Under the pieces are notes generated by a model that saw nothing but the letters and a program-made list of their open reading frames with translations, was not told where the DNA came from and did not search any database. Shown here in pieces: positions 30,548-37,004 of a stretch of DNA of 38,226 nt. This DNA comes from Nitrospirota bacterium (GTDB lineage: Bacteria; Nitrospirota; RBG-16-64-22): NCBI GenBank assembly GCA_016195465.1, contig JACPZO010000119.1, positions 1 through 38,226 on the forward strand. Reading direction: 5' to 3'. How positions within the stretch are numbered: position 1 is the stretch's first letter; the number at the start of each line of letters is the position of its first letter. A program made the position numbers and the translations under genes.

Positions 30548-31511
30548 TCGGTTACGCCCCAGACGGACCCCCACCGCGAAGCGCGTCGATGAGGCACTGG
30601 ACATCCTGAGGGGGCTGGACGTGCCGAAGGCGCAGCAAAACGAGAGGTCTGCTCTCACTCTCCTCGCGTTGCTCGGAATGACGCCGCGGAAGCGGTGGAG
30701 CGAAGCCGAAGCTCCCATGCTCGGTATCACCGAGATGATGAACGTTTTCCGAGACCGATTCGGAAAGAGATACGCACCGAATTCGCGGGAGACGGTTCGC
30801 CGGTTCACCGTTCACCAGTTCGTCCAGATGGGGCTGGTCGCCGCGAACCCTGACGACCCGCGTCGCCCCGTGAACAGCCCGGACAACCGTTACCAAGCGG
30901 CCCCAACGCTGCTCAAGCTCGCCCGGGCGTATGGTTCGCCCGAGTGGAGCGAGAGCGTGACGGTTTTCCTTAAAACTTCCGAAGCGCTCTGCCGGCTCAA
31001 GCCGAGGGAGCGCGAGATGGCGCTGATCCCCGTGAGGCTTCCCGACGGCAGGAAGTTGCGGCTTACGCCGGGAGGCCAGAACGAGCTCGTGAAGAAAATC
31101 GTCGAGGAGTTCTGCGCCCGCTTCACTCCGGGCGGGGTCGTGGTCTACGTCGGCGACACGGGCGATAAACAGCGGCACATTGAGACCGGTTACTTGGAGC
31201 GGCTTGGAGTAGAGATTGACGAGCATGGGAAAATGCCCGACGTGGTGATCCATCTCAAGGCGAAGAACTGGCTCGTCTTGATCGAAGCCGTCACGAGCCA
31301 TGGCCCCATCGGTCTCAAGCGGCACAACGAGTTGAAAGAGCTCTTCAGAACGGCTCGCGTCGGTCTGGTGTTCGTGACGGCCTTCCTCACCCGACGGGCC
31401 ATGATGAAATACCTCGCGGACATCGCGTGGGAGACGGAGGTCTGGATTGCCGAGACGCCCAGTCACATCATCCATTTCAATGGCGAGCGGTTCCTGGGGC
31501 CGTATAAGTGA
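30540..31511 (+). CDS. Type II restriction endonuclease, BsuBI/PstI family
   Basis: A 323-residue protein, close to PstI (about 326) and BsuBI (about 316). The start is GTG 30540, inside the end of the methyltransferase gene; the ORF-track start at 30462 is too far upstream. The N-terminal half is a helical DNA-reading region (LTLLALLGMTPRKRW, ITEMMNVFRDRFGKRYAPNSRETVRRFTVHQFVQMGLV). The C-terminal catalytic half holds the family signature: VVVYVGDTGDK, KMPDVVIHL, LIEAVTSHGPIGLKRHNEL, VTAFLTRRAMMKYLADIAWETEVWIAETPSHIIHFNGERFLGPY. The family cuts CTGCAG, which is the predicted site. Translational coupling through the 8-base overlap makes the nuclease depend on prior methyltransferase synthesis. 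Confidence 0.93.
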   Translation: MVDRLRPRRTPTAKRVDEALDILRGLDVPKAQQNERSALTLLALLGMTPRKRWSEAEAPMLGITEMMNVFRDRFGKRYAPNSRETVRRFTVHQFVQMGLVAANPDDPRRPVNSPDNRYQAAPTLLKLARAYGSPEWSESVTVFLKTSEALCRLKPREREMALIPVRLPDGRKLRLTPGGQNELVKKIVEEFCARFTPGGVVVYVGDTGDKQRHIETGYLERLGVEIDEHGKMPDVVIHLKAKNWLVLIEAVTSHGPIGLKRHNELKELFRTARVGLVFVTAFLTRRAMMKYLADIAWETEVWIAETPSHIIHFNGERFLGPYK

Positions 31512-31569
31512 CGCACGCGGTGGACCGACAACCCTCGACATCCCAGTCCCGCTCACGGAACATGGGGCG

Positions 31570-32241
31570 ATGGCAATCCCCCGTTGGGGTGGAAGATTCA
31601 TCATTCTTCCTGCATTAGTGGCAGACGCTCCGCAGTCGTTTGTCAAATTCTTCGGTGAGGGTGACAATCGGGCAGAACGAACGATGAAGATCTTTGAGGA
31701 GGTGAAGGGGTCCGGCTGTCATTGGGCCTGCGCATATCCTAAAGACAAACGTCCGCGACAGGTCGAAGACGGCGCGGTCATGTTCATGGGAAGGCTGGTG
31801 GAACCCAAGGATACCATTATTTATGGCCGAGCCGTGGCGATGCAGCATCAGGAAGGACGCGATGACGCCACTCCTGCCGATATGAAGTTGCGGCCGTGGA
31901 AGGAGAAATGGCCGCATTACATCCGGGTGCATCATGCCGAGTTCATTGCAGGGACTTTGAGTAATGGCGTTCCTCTCTCTCAGTTGATGGAAGAATTCAA
32001 GTCAGATGCTTTTGCCTCCACGAAACAGCACGCTGCCAAGGGGAGCGGCAATACCGATCCGCGAAAAGCGTATATGCGGCAGGCAGCGGTAAAACTCTCC
32101 GATGAGGGATATAACTGGCTCAACAACAGGTTGGAGGCTGCATTTCAAAATCATGGGAAGCTGACTTCGAGCGAGCTGGAAAAACTCGATTGGCCAGATC
32201 GCATCGTTAGGCCCCGTTCCGGCGGAAGTCATCGCGGGTGA
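31570..32241 (+). CDS. Uncharacterised protein, possibly EVE/PUA-like, downstream of the restriction genes
   Basis: A 223-residue protein from ATG 31570 (weak GGGGCG upstream). I recall the stretch WPHYIRVHHAEFIAGTLSNGVPLSQLM and FASTKQHAAKGSGNTDPRKAYMRQ from a family of unnamed bacterial proteins. The strands before it (HWACAYPKDKRPRQVEDGAVMFMGRLVEPKDTIIYGRAVA) look like a small beta-barrel of the EVE/PUA type, a fold that can bind modified bases. That fold call is tentative. Base composition is about 53-55% GC, clearly lower than the 60-65% of neighbours, and codon choice differs, which suggests recent acquisition. It lies 58 bases after the endonuclease gene in the same direction and may belong to the same defence island. 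Confidence 0.75.
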   Translation: MAIPRWGGRFIILPALVADAPQSFVKFFGEGDNRAERTMKIFEEVKGSGCHWACAYPKDKRPRQVEDGAVMFMGRLVEPKDTIIYGRAVAMQHQEGRDDATPADMKLRPWKEKWPHYIRVHHAEFIAGTLSNGVPLSQLMEEFKSDAFASTKQHAAKGSGNTDPRKAYMRQAAVKLSDEGYNWLNNRLEAAFQNHGKLTSSELEKLDWPDRIVRPRSGGSHRG

Positions 32242-32267
32242 CGCCGGGACGTTAGGTCGGTGTCGAG

Positions 32268-32308
32268 AAACGCATCTTCGGTCTCTCCCTCTGGGAGAAG
32301 GGGCGTTT
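32268..32308. terminator. Bidirectional hairpin between convergent genes
   Basis: AAACGC (32268-32273) pairs with GCGTTT (32303-32308), and inside it TCTCCC/GGGAGA (32284-32298) forms a second stem. A TTTT follows on the plus strand and AAA flanks it on the other. It lies between the convergent 31570-32241 and 32320-33822 genes, where a shared terminator is expected. Confidence 0.6.
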
Positions 32309-32319
32309 TCGGCAAGCTT

Positions 32320-33822
32320 CTAATCGTTCGGCGTGATCCGGCCTTCGGCGGCGGGTGAGATCGTGCCCGTCTTCTCCAGCCACTCGACGACGCTCGATGA
32401 AAGCGGCGGGCCGCTCTCCGCGCCCAGGGCCTGCGGGGCGCGGGCGAGCGCATCGAACCCTTCCTTCCCCGAGGCCATGTAGTCGTTCACGGCCACGACG
32501 TACGTCTTGCCGGGATCGAGAGGCTTCCCGCCGACCTTGATTTCGCGCGTGCGTAAGCCGGCCGCCGCGTTGGGGTCGTAGCGGAGCGTGAGCCCGGAGA
32601 CCTGGAGGAACCGGCCGTCGGGCTCCGGGAACTTCGACAGGCCGTTCTCGAGCGTCTGCGCGAGTTCCTTTCCGGTCAGCTTCACGGCGACGATCACGTT
32701 CGGGAACGGGAGGACGTTGAAGACGTCCCCCCGGGTCAGAGTCCCGGCGGGGATCAGGCGGTTCCCGCGGATTCCGCCGCCGTTCATGAGGGCGACGTCG
32801 GCCCCGGTCCTTGCGCGCATGATGTCCGCGATCAGGTTCCCCAGGTTTGTCTCCCGAGTCCGGACGATTTCCGTCCGGGCGTCGAGGGGGACGGCCGTCC
32901 GCGCGAGCGGCTGGTCCAGCTCTCGGCGGAAGCGATTCAGATAGGAATCGCGTAGAGCCGCCATCTCGGCGTCGTCCGGAACCGCGCCATCGACGGGGAT
33001 CATCCGGTCCCGCCGTCCAGTGACCCGGCCGCCGTCTTCCATACTTATGACCACTTCGCCCAGCAAACGGGCGTCCGACCCTGCCTTCAGGATGAGGACC
33101 CCGCCCGCTTCCCGTCGGATCGGCTCGTGCTCGTGCCCTCCCAGGATCACGTTGATTCCGGGGACCTCGCGGGCGAGCTTCTCGTCCGTGGCAACCTCCA
33201 GGTGCGTAACCGCGACGATGACGGAGGCGCCTTGCTGTTTCAGTTCGGCAACGGCCCGGCGGGCGGCGTCGAACGGGTCCCGGAACTCCACCTGCTTCGA
33301 GGGAGAGGACATGATGGCGGTCTCCGGGAGCGTGAGGCCGAGCACGCCAACCTTCACGCCGCGGACCTCGCGGAGGAGCCAAGCCGCCGCGCCGCCGAAA
33401 GGTTTCCCCGTCGCCCGGTCATAGACGTTCGAGGAGACCCACGAGAAGCGCGACTCCTTCATGCGCTGCCTCAGGGTCGCGTCGCCGAAGTCGAACTCGT
33501 GGTTCCCGAAGGTCGCGGCAGTGAGGCCGAGAGCGTTGTAGGCTCCGACCATCTGCTCGCCGCGAAGGAAGATCGATTCAACCGACGGTGAGATGAAGTC
33601 GCCCGCGTGGAGGAAGAGAGTCTCCGGGTCCTTGGCCCGGATCTTCTTGAGGAGCGTTCCCAGCCGGGCGATCCCCCCGCGCTTCCCCTCGTCGACCGCG
33701 TCGATCGTGTAGTGGTCGTTGATGAGAAGAAGGGTGATCCGTCTCTCTTCATCGGCTGGCGCCGTAAGAGGGAAAAGAACGATGCCGGCAAGCAGGGCGA
33801 AGAGCCGAATTCTTCGAACCAT
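32320..33822 (-). CDS. Secreted 5'-nucleotidase / metallophosphoesterase family enzyme
   Basis: A 500-residue protein with a signal peptide (about 1-23, LLAGIVLFPLTAPAD) and a GGAGG ribosome site. The N-terminal metallophosphoesterase domain has LLINDHYTI, HAGDFISPS, TFGNHEFDFGD, VAVTHLEVATD and VILGGHEHEPI, which supply the two-metal site. The C-terminal 5'-nucleotidase domain has ETNLGNLIADIMRARTGADVALMNGGGIRG and VNDYMASGKEGFDAL. Members hydrolyse nucleotides, 2',3'-cyclic nucleotides or UDP-sugars in the periplasm for nucleoside or phosphate scavenging. The first metal motif is D-H-Y (NDHYTI) rather than the usual D-x-H; a D-x-Y version exists in a known subfamily (NDVYRI-like). The precise substrate is not readable. 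Confidence 0.9.
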   Translation of the reverse strand: MVRRIRLFALLAGIVLFPLTAPADEERRITLLLINDHYTIDAVDEGKRGGIARLGTLLKKIRAKDPETLFLHAGDFISPSVESIFLRGEQMVGAYNALGLTAATFGNHEFDFGDATLRQRMKESRFSWVSSNVYDRATGKPFGGAAAWLLREVRGVKVGVLGLTLPETAIMSSPSKQVEFRDPFDAARRAVAELKQQGASVIVAVTHLEVATDEKLAREVPGINVILGGHEHEPIRREAGGVLILKAGSDARLLGEVVISMEDGGRVTGRRDRMIPVDGAVPDDAEMAALRDSYLNRFRRELDQPLARTAVPLDARTEIVRTRETNLGNLIADIMRARTGADVALMNGGGIRGNRLIPAGTLTRGDVFNVLPFPNVIVAVKLTGKELAQTLENGLSKFPEPDGRFLQVSGLTLRYDPNAAAGLRTREIKVGGKPLDPGKTYVVAVNDYMASGKEGFDALARAPQALGAESGPPLSSSVVEWLEKTGTISPAAEGRITPND

Positions 33823-34116
33823 GAAGGAACCTCCGAGCGTCGGGGACGAGGCTGAAGGATATCATATCAAGGTGCACCGTTGGGCGGATTGTTCAAGTCT
33901 CTCAAGGAGTTGCCTGCGGAACCGGGGGCGGGGGGACGGGTGGGAGGCATGGCGCATACGGCCGGCGGCGACCCCCTTGCTTTTCGTAACGGCCGGCATT
34001 AAGTATTGGTTGGAGCCACGAAGCGTCAAGGACGTAAGTGCGGAAGGCCGTCGGGTCTCTGTCATCAGCGACCGAGCGGTTCATCCAGCGTCGTGGCTCT
34101 TTTCTTTTGCTTCTAT
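33823..34116. other. Gene-free stretch
   Basis: No credible coding region is seen. The ORF-track entry 33719-34519 runs across the nucleotidase start and a repeat and has no family resemblance. The promoter of the nucleotidase gene must lie in the first part, but I cannot point to a good -35/-10 pair. Confidence 0.5.
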
Positions 34117-34281
34117 CAGGATGCTGAAAAAGTCCATCCATGGCTTTTTCAGCCGCGACTTGCGAGAAGTGAATTCGCGCAAGTCTTTCAAATCGCTCGA
34201 AACCAAATCTTCGCGCCATCTTCGAGATTGGGCGGTGCATCCCTGCACCGCGCGCAGGCTGCTGTTTTTCAGCAGCCTGCT
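34117..34281 (+). repeat. Multi-hairpin dispersed repeat, family R2, copy 2
   Basis: About 85-90% identical by eye to copy 1 (25542-25695), with the same ends (CAGGATGCTGAAAAA, TTTTTCAGCAGCCTGCT) and hairpins, but with an 11-base insertion (CCATCTTCGAG-like) in the middle. Its right end overlaps the 3' end of the PIN-toxin gene and supplies that gene's stop codon. Confidence 0.85.
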
Positions 34282-34706
34282 AAGCGCCCGCGGAACGCGG
34301 CGGGAGTTTCGATTGCGAAGGACGTCTGCCCTGCCAGGACAAGAAGGTCCTGGTCTCCGGTTACGAGAACATCGGCCTTTCCGCCTTGGGCGAGCGACAG
34401 GAACTTCTGATCGTGGGGGTCCCTGCAACGCGGAAGTTCCGCCGTTCGTCGGGAAACCAGCACGGTTTCGGCGAATGGTAGCAAGCAGCCCAGCAAGACC
34501 TCAATTTCCTGGACGTTAAGCCGGAACTTCGGATAGGCGAGAACCCGAAGGAGTTCTTCAGTCGTGGGTTTGTCGATCAGCGGAATGATGGTCCCATTCG
34601 TCCAGGCGTCGCGGATCCACGAAAGGCGGCCTCTTTCGAAAACGACGGCCGAGACGACAACGTTGGTGTCGAGGACGACTCTCAGCCTTTTGCCTTTCGG
34701 GCCCAT
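34269..34706 (-). CDS. PIN-domain toxin, probable TA component
   Basis: A 145-residue PIN protein of the probable toxin family typified by RVVLDTNVVVSA at the start. The acidic residues expected for metal binding are present: D in VLDTN, E in TTEELLRV, D in CRDPHDQKFL, and D in LVTGDQDLL. PIN toxins cleave RNA. It overlaps the antitoxin gene upstream by 25 bases, so the two are translationally linked. The last few residues (RLAGC) and the TGA come from repeat R2 copy 2, so the natural C-terminus has been replaced. The conserved core is complete up to FAIETPAAFRG, so the protein may still be active. No separate ribosome site is visible inside the antitoxin gene. Confidence 0.88.
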   Translation of the reverse strand: MGPKGKRLRVVLDTNVVVSAVVFERGRLSWIRDAWTNGTIIPLIDKPTTEELLRVLAYPKFRLNVQEIEVLLGCLLPFAETVLVSRRTAELPRCRDPHDQKFLSLAQGGKADVLVTGDQDLLVLAGQTSFAIETPAAFRGRLAGC

Positions 34707-34909
34707 GCTACGGCATCGGCGATGTCGGATTCCGCGATCCTCAGCGCGGCCAGCTTCTTTCGGACCTGCCTTGTCTTGTCCTGCCTGAGAGGCTCGAGGA
34801 CGATCCTGTCGTCCTCCCGTCGAACGTCGAAGTACTCGACGCGCGGGAATTGTCCCACGATCTTCTTGGGAAGGGTAATCTGGTTCTTGACGGTCATCTT
34901 GGCGAGCAT
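34682..34909 (-). CDS. AbrB/MazE-type antitoxin
   Basis: A 75-residue protein from ATG 34909, which has GGAGGGAGG upstream; the longer ORF start at 34972 lies in the promoter region. The N-terminal swapped-hairpin domain reads MLAKMTVKNQITLPKKIVGQFPRVEYFDVRREDDRIVLEPL, the usual AbrB/SpoVT pattern (K-QITLPK). The C-terminal half is a helix, VRKKLAALRIAESDIADAVAWARKAK, of the kind that wraps and blocks a PIN toxin. It should bind its own promoter as an autorepressor. It is the first gene of the module, before the PIN toxin, and is divergent from the second TA module across about 210 bases. Confidence 0.88.
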   Translation of the reverse strand: MLAKMTVKNQITLPKKIVGQFPRVEYFDVRREDDRIVLEPLRQDKTRQVRKKLAALRIAESDIADAVAWARKAKG

Positions 34910-34942
34910 GGCCGGACCTCCCTCCAGTAAGGATACAAGGAA

Positions 34943-34972
34943 AGAATACATCGGGAATCCGGCGTTCATCAA
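34943..34972 (-). promoter_or_regulatory. Promoter of the AbrB/PIN module
   Basis: On the minus strand TTGATG (34972-34967) and TATTCT (34948-34943) are 18 bases apart. The predicted start of transcription is near 34936, about 27 bases before the antitoxin ATG. Confidence 0.45.
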
Positions 34973-35084
34973 GAGGAAAGCCGTCGCGTCCGGTCAGGGC
35001 ACGGAGACGGATGTGCGATGCGGGGGTCCACGGAGGACGCGTGGATGTAGGACAAGCGCCGATATTCGAGCGCCGAGATTTGAT

Positions 35085-35113
35085 TTGCGCTCCCGCGCTT
35101 TTCCGGCTACAAT
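35085..35113 (+). promoter_or_regulatory. Promoter of the RelE/Phd module, almost at the start codon
   Basis: TTGCGC (35085-35090) and TACAAT (35108-35113) are 17 bases apart. Transcription should begin at about 35120-35122, while the GTG start codon is at 35123. No Shine-Dalgarno sequence is present, so the toxin message would be leaderless or nearly so. Confidence 0.5.
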
Positions 35114-35122
35114 ATAGCCAGA

Positions 35123-35437
35123 GTGAAATACGAAATCGTCCTTTCTCCCGAAGCTGTCGAAGATTTTCGAGACCTGAAAGCGAACATTCGCGCCTCCGTC
35201 CGGGACGCGATTGAAAGCCACTTGCGGCATGAGCCGACGAAGACCAGCAAGAGCCGTATCAAACGCCTTCGGGGATTGTCTCGCCCGCAATTTCGGCTGC
35301 GCGTGGAGGACGTGCGCGTCTTCTACGACGTGACCGAAAAGACCGTTGAAGTTCTGGCGGTCGTTCCGAAGCATGAAGTGGAGCAGTGGCTTGAAAAAAA
35401 AGGAGGAGAGCCCCATGAAGACCGCGGCCTTGAATGA
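35123..35437 (+). CDS. RelE/ParE-family toxin
   Basis: A 104-residue protein starting at GTG 35123 with the family opening MKYEIVLSPEAVEDFRDL. It continues through a helix pair and the strands KRLRGLSRPQFRLRVEDVRVFYDVTEKTVEVLAVVPK, which is the RelE/ParE core (RLRVGD-RV-Y.V...V.VL.I..). RelE members cut mRNA on the ribosome; ParE members attack gyrase; the two are hard to separate by sequence, though VFYDV...VLAVVPKHEVEQWL leans to RelE. It overlaps the Phd-like antitoxin gene by 23 bases, and the toxin gene comes first, the reverse of the commoner order. The last 15 residues (GGEPHEDRGLE) lie in that overlap. Confidence 0.88.
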   Translation: MKYEIVLSPEAVEDFRDLKANIRASVRDAIESHLRHEPTKTSKSRIKRLRGLSRPQFRLRVEDVRVFYDVTEKTVEVLAVVPKHEVEQWLEKKGGEPHEDRGLE

Positions 35438-35684
35438 AGTCAAGGACGATTTGTCCAGATACTTGCGCCTGGCGGAGAAGGAAGAAGTTCTCATTACCCG
35501 GCATGGCAAACCGGCAGGCGTTCTGGTCGGTTTTGCTTCAGAAGATGATTGGTTCGATTATCGGCTGGAACATGACCCGCGTTTTCTCCAGCGGATCGAA
35601 CGCGCACGACAAAGCCTTCGCGCGGGGCGGGGAGTCAAGTTCGAAGGTGACGAGAAACAGAGGATCGCGCCGTCTCGCAAATGA
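35415..35684 (+). CDS. Phd/YefM-family antitoxin
   Basis: An 89-residue protein from ATG 35415, with AGGAGGAGAG about seven bases upstream; the ORF-track start at 35346 is inside the toxin gene. The N-terminal Phd/YefM fold reads MKTAALNEVKDDLSRYLRLAEKEEVLITRHGKPAGVLVGF, ending in the diagnostic hydrophobic strands. A helical C-terminal part (DDWFDYRLEHDPRFLQRIERARQSLRAGRG) would bind the toxin. Such antitoxins neutralise the toxin and repress the shared promoter. The strong ribosome site here contrasts with the leaderless toxin start, which may help keep antitoxin in excess although its gene is second. Confidence 0.88.
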   Translation: MKTAALNEVKDDLSRYLRLAEKEEVLITRHGKPAGVLVGFASEDDWFDYRLEHDPRFLQRIERARQSLRAGRGVKFEGDEKQRIAPSRK

Positions 35685-35700
35685 GAAAGGGAGGCGATCG

Positions 35701-35730
35701 TTGACAAAGGCTGATTCCGTGTGGTAACGT
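35701..35730 (+). promoter_or_regulatory. Promoter of the cobalamin-riboswitch operon
   Basis: A consensus TTGACA (35701-35706) is followed after 18 bases by TAACGT (35725-35730), with TGG just upstream of the -10. Transcription should begin near 35737, ten bases before the first stem of the riboswitch. Confidence 0.55.
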
Positions 35731-35746
35731 CCGCCTCCGTTGATCG

Positions 35747-35917
35747 GGTTCCCGGGTGATTCCGCGTTCGGCGGAATAGAATCGGGAAGCGGGTGAAACT
35801 CCCGCGCGGGACCGCCACTGTAAGCGGGGACGAAAGCCGCATGGGCCACCGTCGTTCACCGACGGGAAGGCGCGGCGAGTAGGACGATCCGCGAGTCAGG
35901 AGACCGGCCCGGGAACC
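35747..35917 (+). promoter_or_regulatory. Cobalamin riboswitch
   Basis: A perfect 10-bp closing stem, GGTTCCCGGG (35747-35756) with CCCGGGAACC (35908-35917), encloses the B12-box landmarks. These include GGGTGAAACTCCCGC, GCGGGACCGCCACTGTAAGCGGGG with the conserved GCCACTG, and GAGTCAGGAGACCGG near the 3' end. Binding of a cobalamin should switch off the downstream importer genes. No classic terminator follows, so control is probably at translation of the first gene, 38 bases downstream. Confidence 0.93.
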
Positions 35918-35954
35918 TCTCACGAGTCTCTTCGGACAAGGGAGCGTGTGAGGT

Positions 35955-37004
35955 ATGTTCCGTTACGGTTCTTCGCCGGCCGGCTCTTGGCGGCCGGGCG
36001 CGTTCATGTTTTCTTTTTCTCCTCGTCGGGGGGCTTGCTCCTCACCCCAGCCCTTTCCCCACCGGCCCCAACGGGAAGAACGGAAATCTCTCGCTACCTT
36101 CCGCCTGAGTTCCGCCGTTCCCATTCTTATTCTGGTCCTCCTTTTATTTCCCGCCTTTTCCGCACAAGTCCACGCCGGGACGTTCACGGACGCGCTGGGC
36201 CGCAAGGTCGATCTTCCCGACTCTCCGCGCCGGATCGTCTCCCTCGCCCCGCACCTGACCGAAATTCTCTTCGCCATCGGCGCGGGGGACCGCGTCGTCG
36301 GCGCGACGGCGTTCTGCGACTACCCGGAGGCGGCGCGGCGCGTTCCTCGGATCGGCGGCTTCTCCGATCCCTCGATCGAGCTTGTCCTGGCCGCGCGGCC
36401 GGACGTCGTGATCGCGACGCTCGTCGGAAACCGGCGCGAAAGCGTCGAAGAGCTGATCCGCCTCGGTCTTCCGGTCTACGTCTCGGGAGCGGAGGCGATC
36501 GGCGAGATTCCCCGAGAGGTCCGCCGGATCGGCGCGGTTGCCGGGGCGGTCCAAGGTGGAGAGACCGCGGCCCGCCGGATGGAAACAGCGCTCGCGGAGA
36601 TCGCCCGCCGGACGTTCGGACGTCCCCGCGTCGCCGTGTACTACCAGCTCTGGGACCAGCCGCTCATGACCGTCTCGGACGGAAGCTTCATCCACGATGC
36701 GATCCGTCTTGCCGGGGGGAGGAACGTCTTCGCCGGGCTCCCCGTCGCTAACCCACGCGTGGGCCTTGAGGCCGTAGTGGCCGCCAGACCGGAGGTGATG
36801 ATCCTCTCGGGGATGGGGAAAGAGGGCGCCGGGCTTGCGTCCCGGTGGTCCCGGTACGCGACGATCCCCGCCGTGGCCGCGGGGAGGATTCACATCATGA
36901 ACTCCGACCTCCTGCACCGCCCCGGCCCGCGGGTCATCGAGGGTGTCGAGCAGTTGGCCCGCTGGATTCATCCGGAAGCGTTTTCCGATAGGCCGGGACG
37001 ATGA
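35955..37004 (+). CDS. btuF: Vitamin B12 ABC transporter substrate-binding protein (BtuF-like)
   Basis: A periplasmic binding protein of the BtuF/FhuD class: TFTDALGRKVDLPDSPRRIVSLAPHLTEILFAIGAGDRVVGATAFCDYPEAARRVPRIGGFSDPSIELVLAARPDVVIA is the textbook opening of the mature protein. Later blocks include YYQLWDQPLMTVSDGSFIHDAIRLAGGRNVF and RPEVMILSG. The riboswitch directly upstream and the btuC-type gene after it point to cobalamin. With ATG 35955 (AAGGGAG upstream) the protein is 349 residues and has a long, arginine- and proline-rich extension of about 50 residues before the signal peptide (VPILILVLLLFPAFSAQVHAG). ATG 36006 shortens but does not remove it. Part of this extension (CTCACCCCAGCCCTTTCCCC) looks like intergenic repeat read as protein, so the true start is uncertain. 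Confidence 0.9.
   Translation: MFRYGSSPAGSWRPGAFMFSFSPRRGACSSPQPFPHRPQREERKSLATFRLSSAVPILILVLLLFPAFSAQVHAGTFTDALGRKVDLPDSPRRIVSLAPHLTEILFAIGAGDRVVGATAFCDYPEAARRVPRIGGFSDPSIELVLAARPDVVIATLVGNRRESVEELIRLGLPVYVSGAEAIGEIPREVRRIGAVAGAVQGGETAARRMETALAEIARRTFGRPRVAVYYQLWDQPLMTVSDGSFIHDAIRLAGGRNVFAGLPVANPRVGLEAVVAARPEVMILSGMGKEGAGLASRWSRYATIPAVAAGRIHIMNSDLLHRPGPRVIEGVEQLARWIHPEAFSDRPGR

Noticed and set aside
33719-34519. 266-residue plus-strand ORF
   Set aside because: Spans the nucleotidase start, a gene-free stretch and repeat R2, with no family resemblance or ribosome site.
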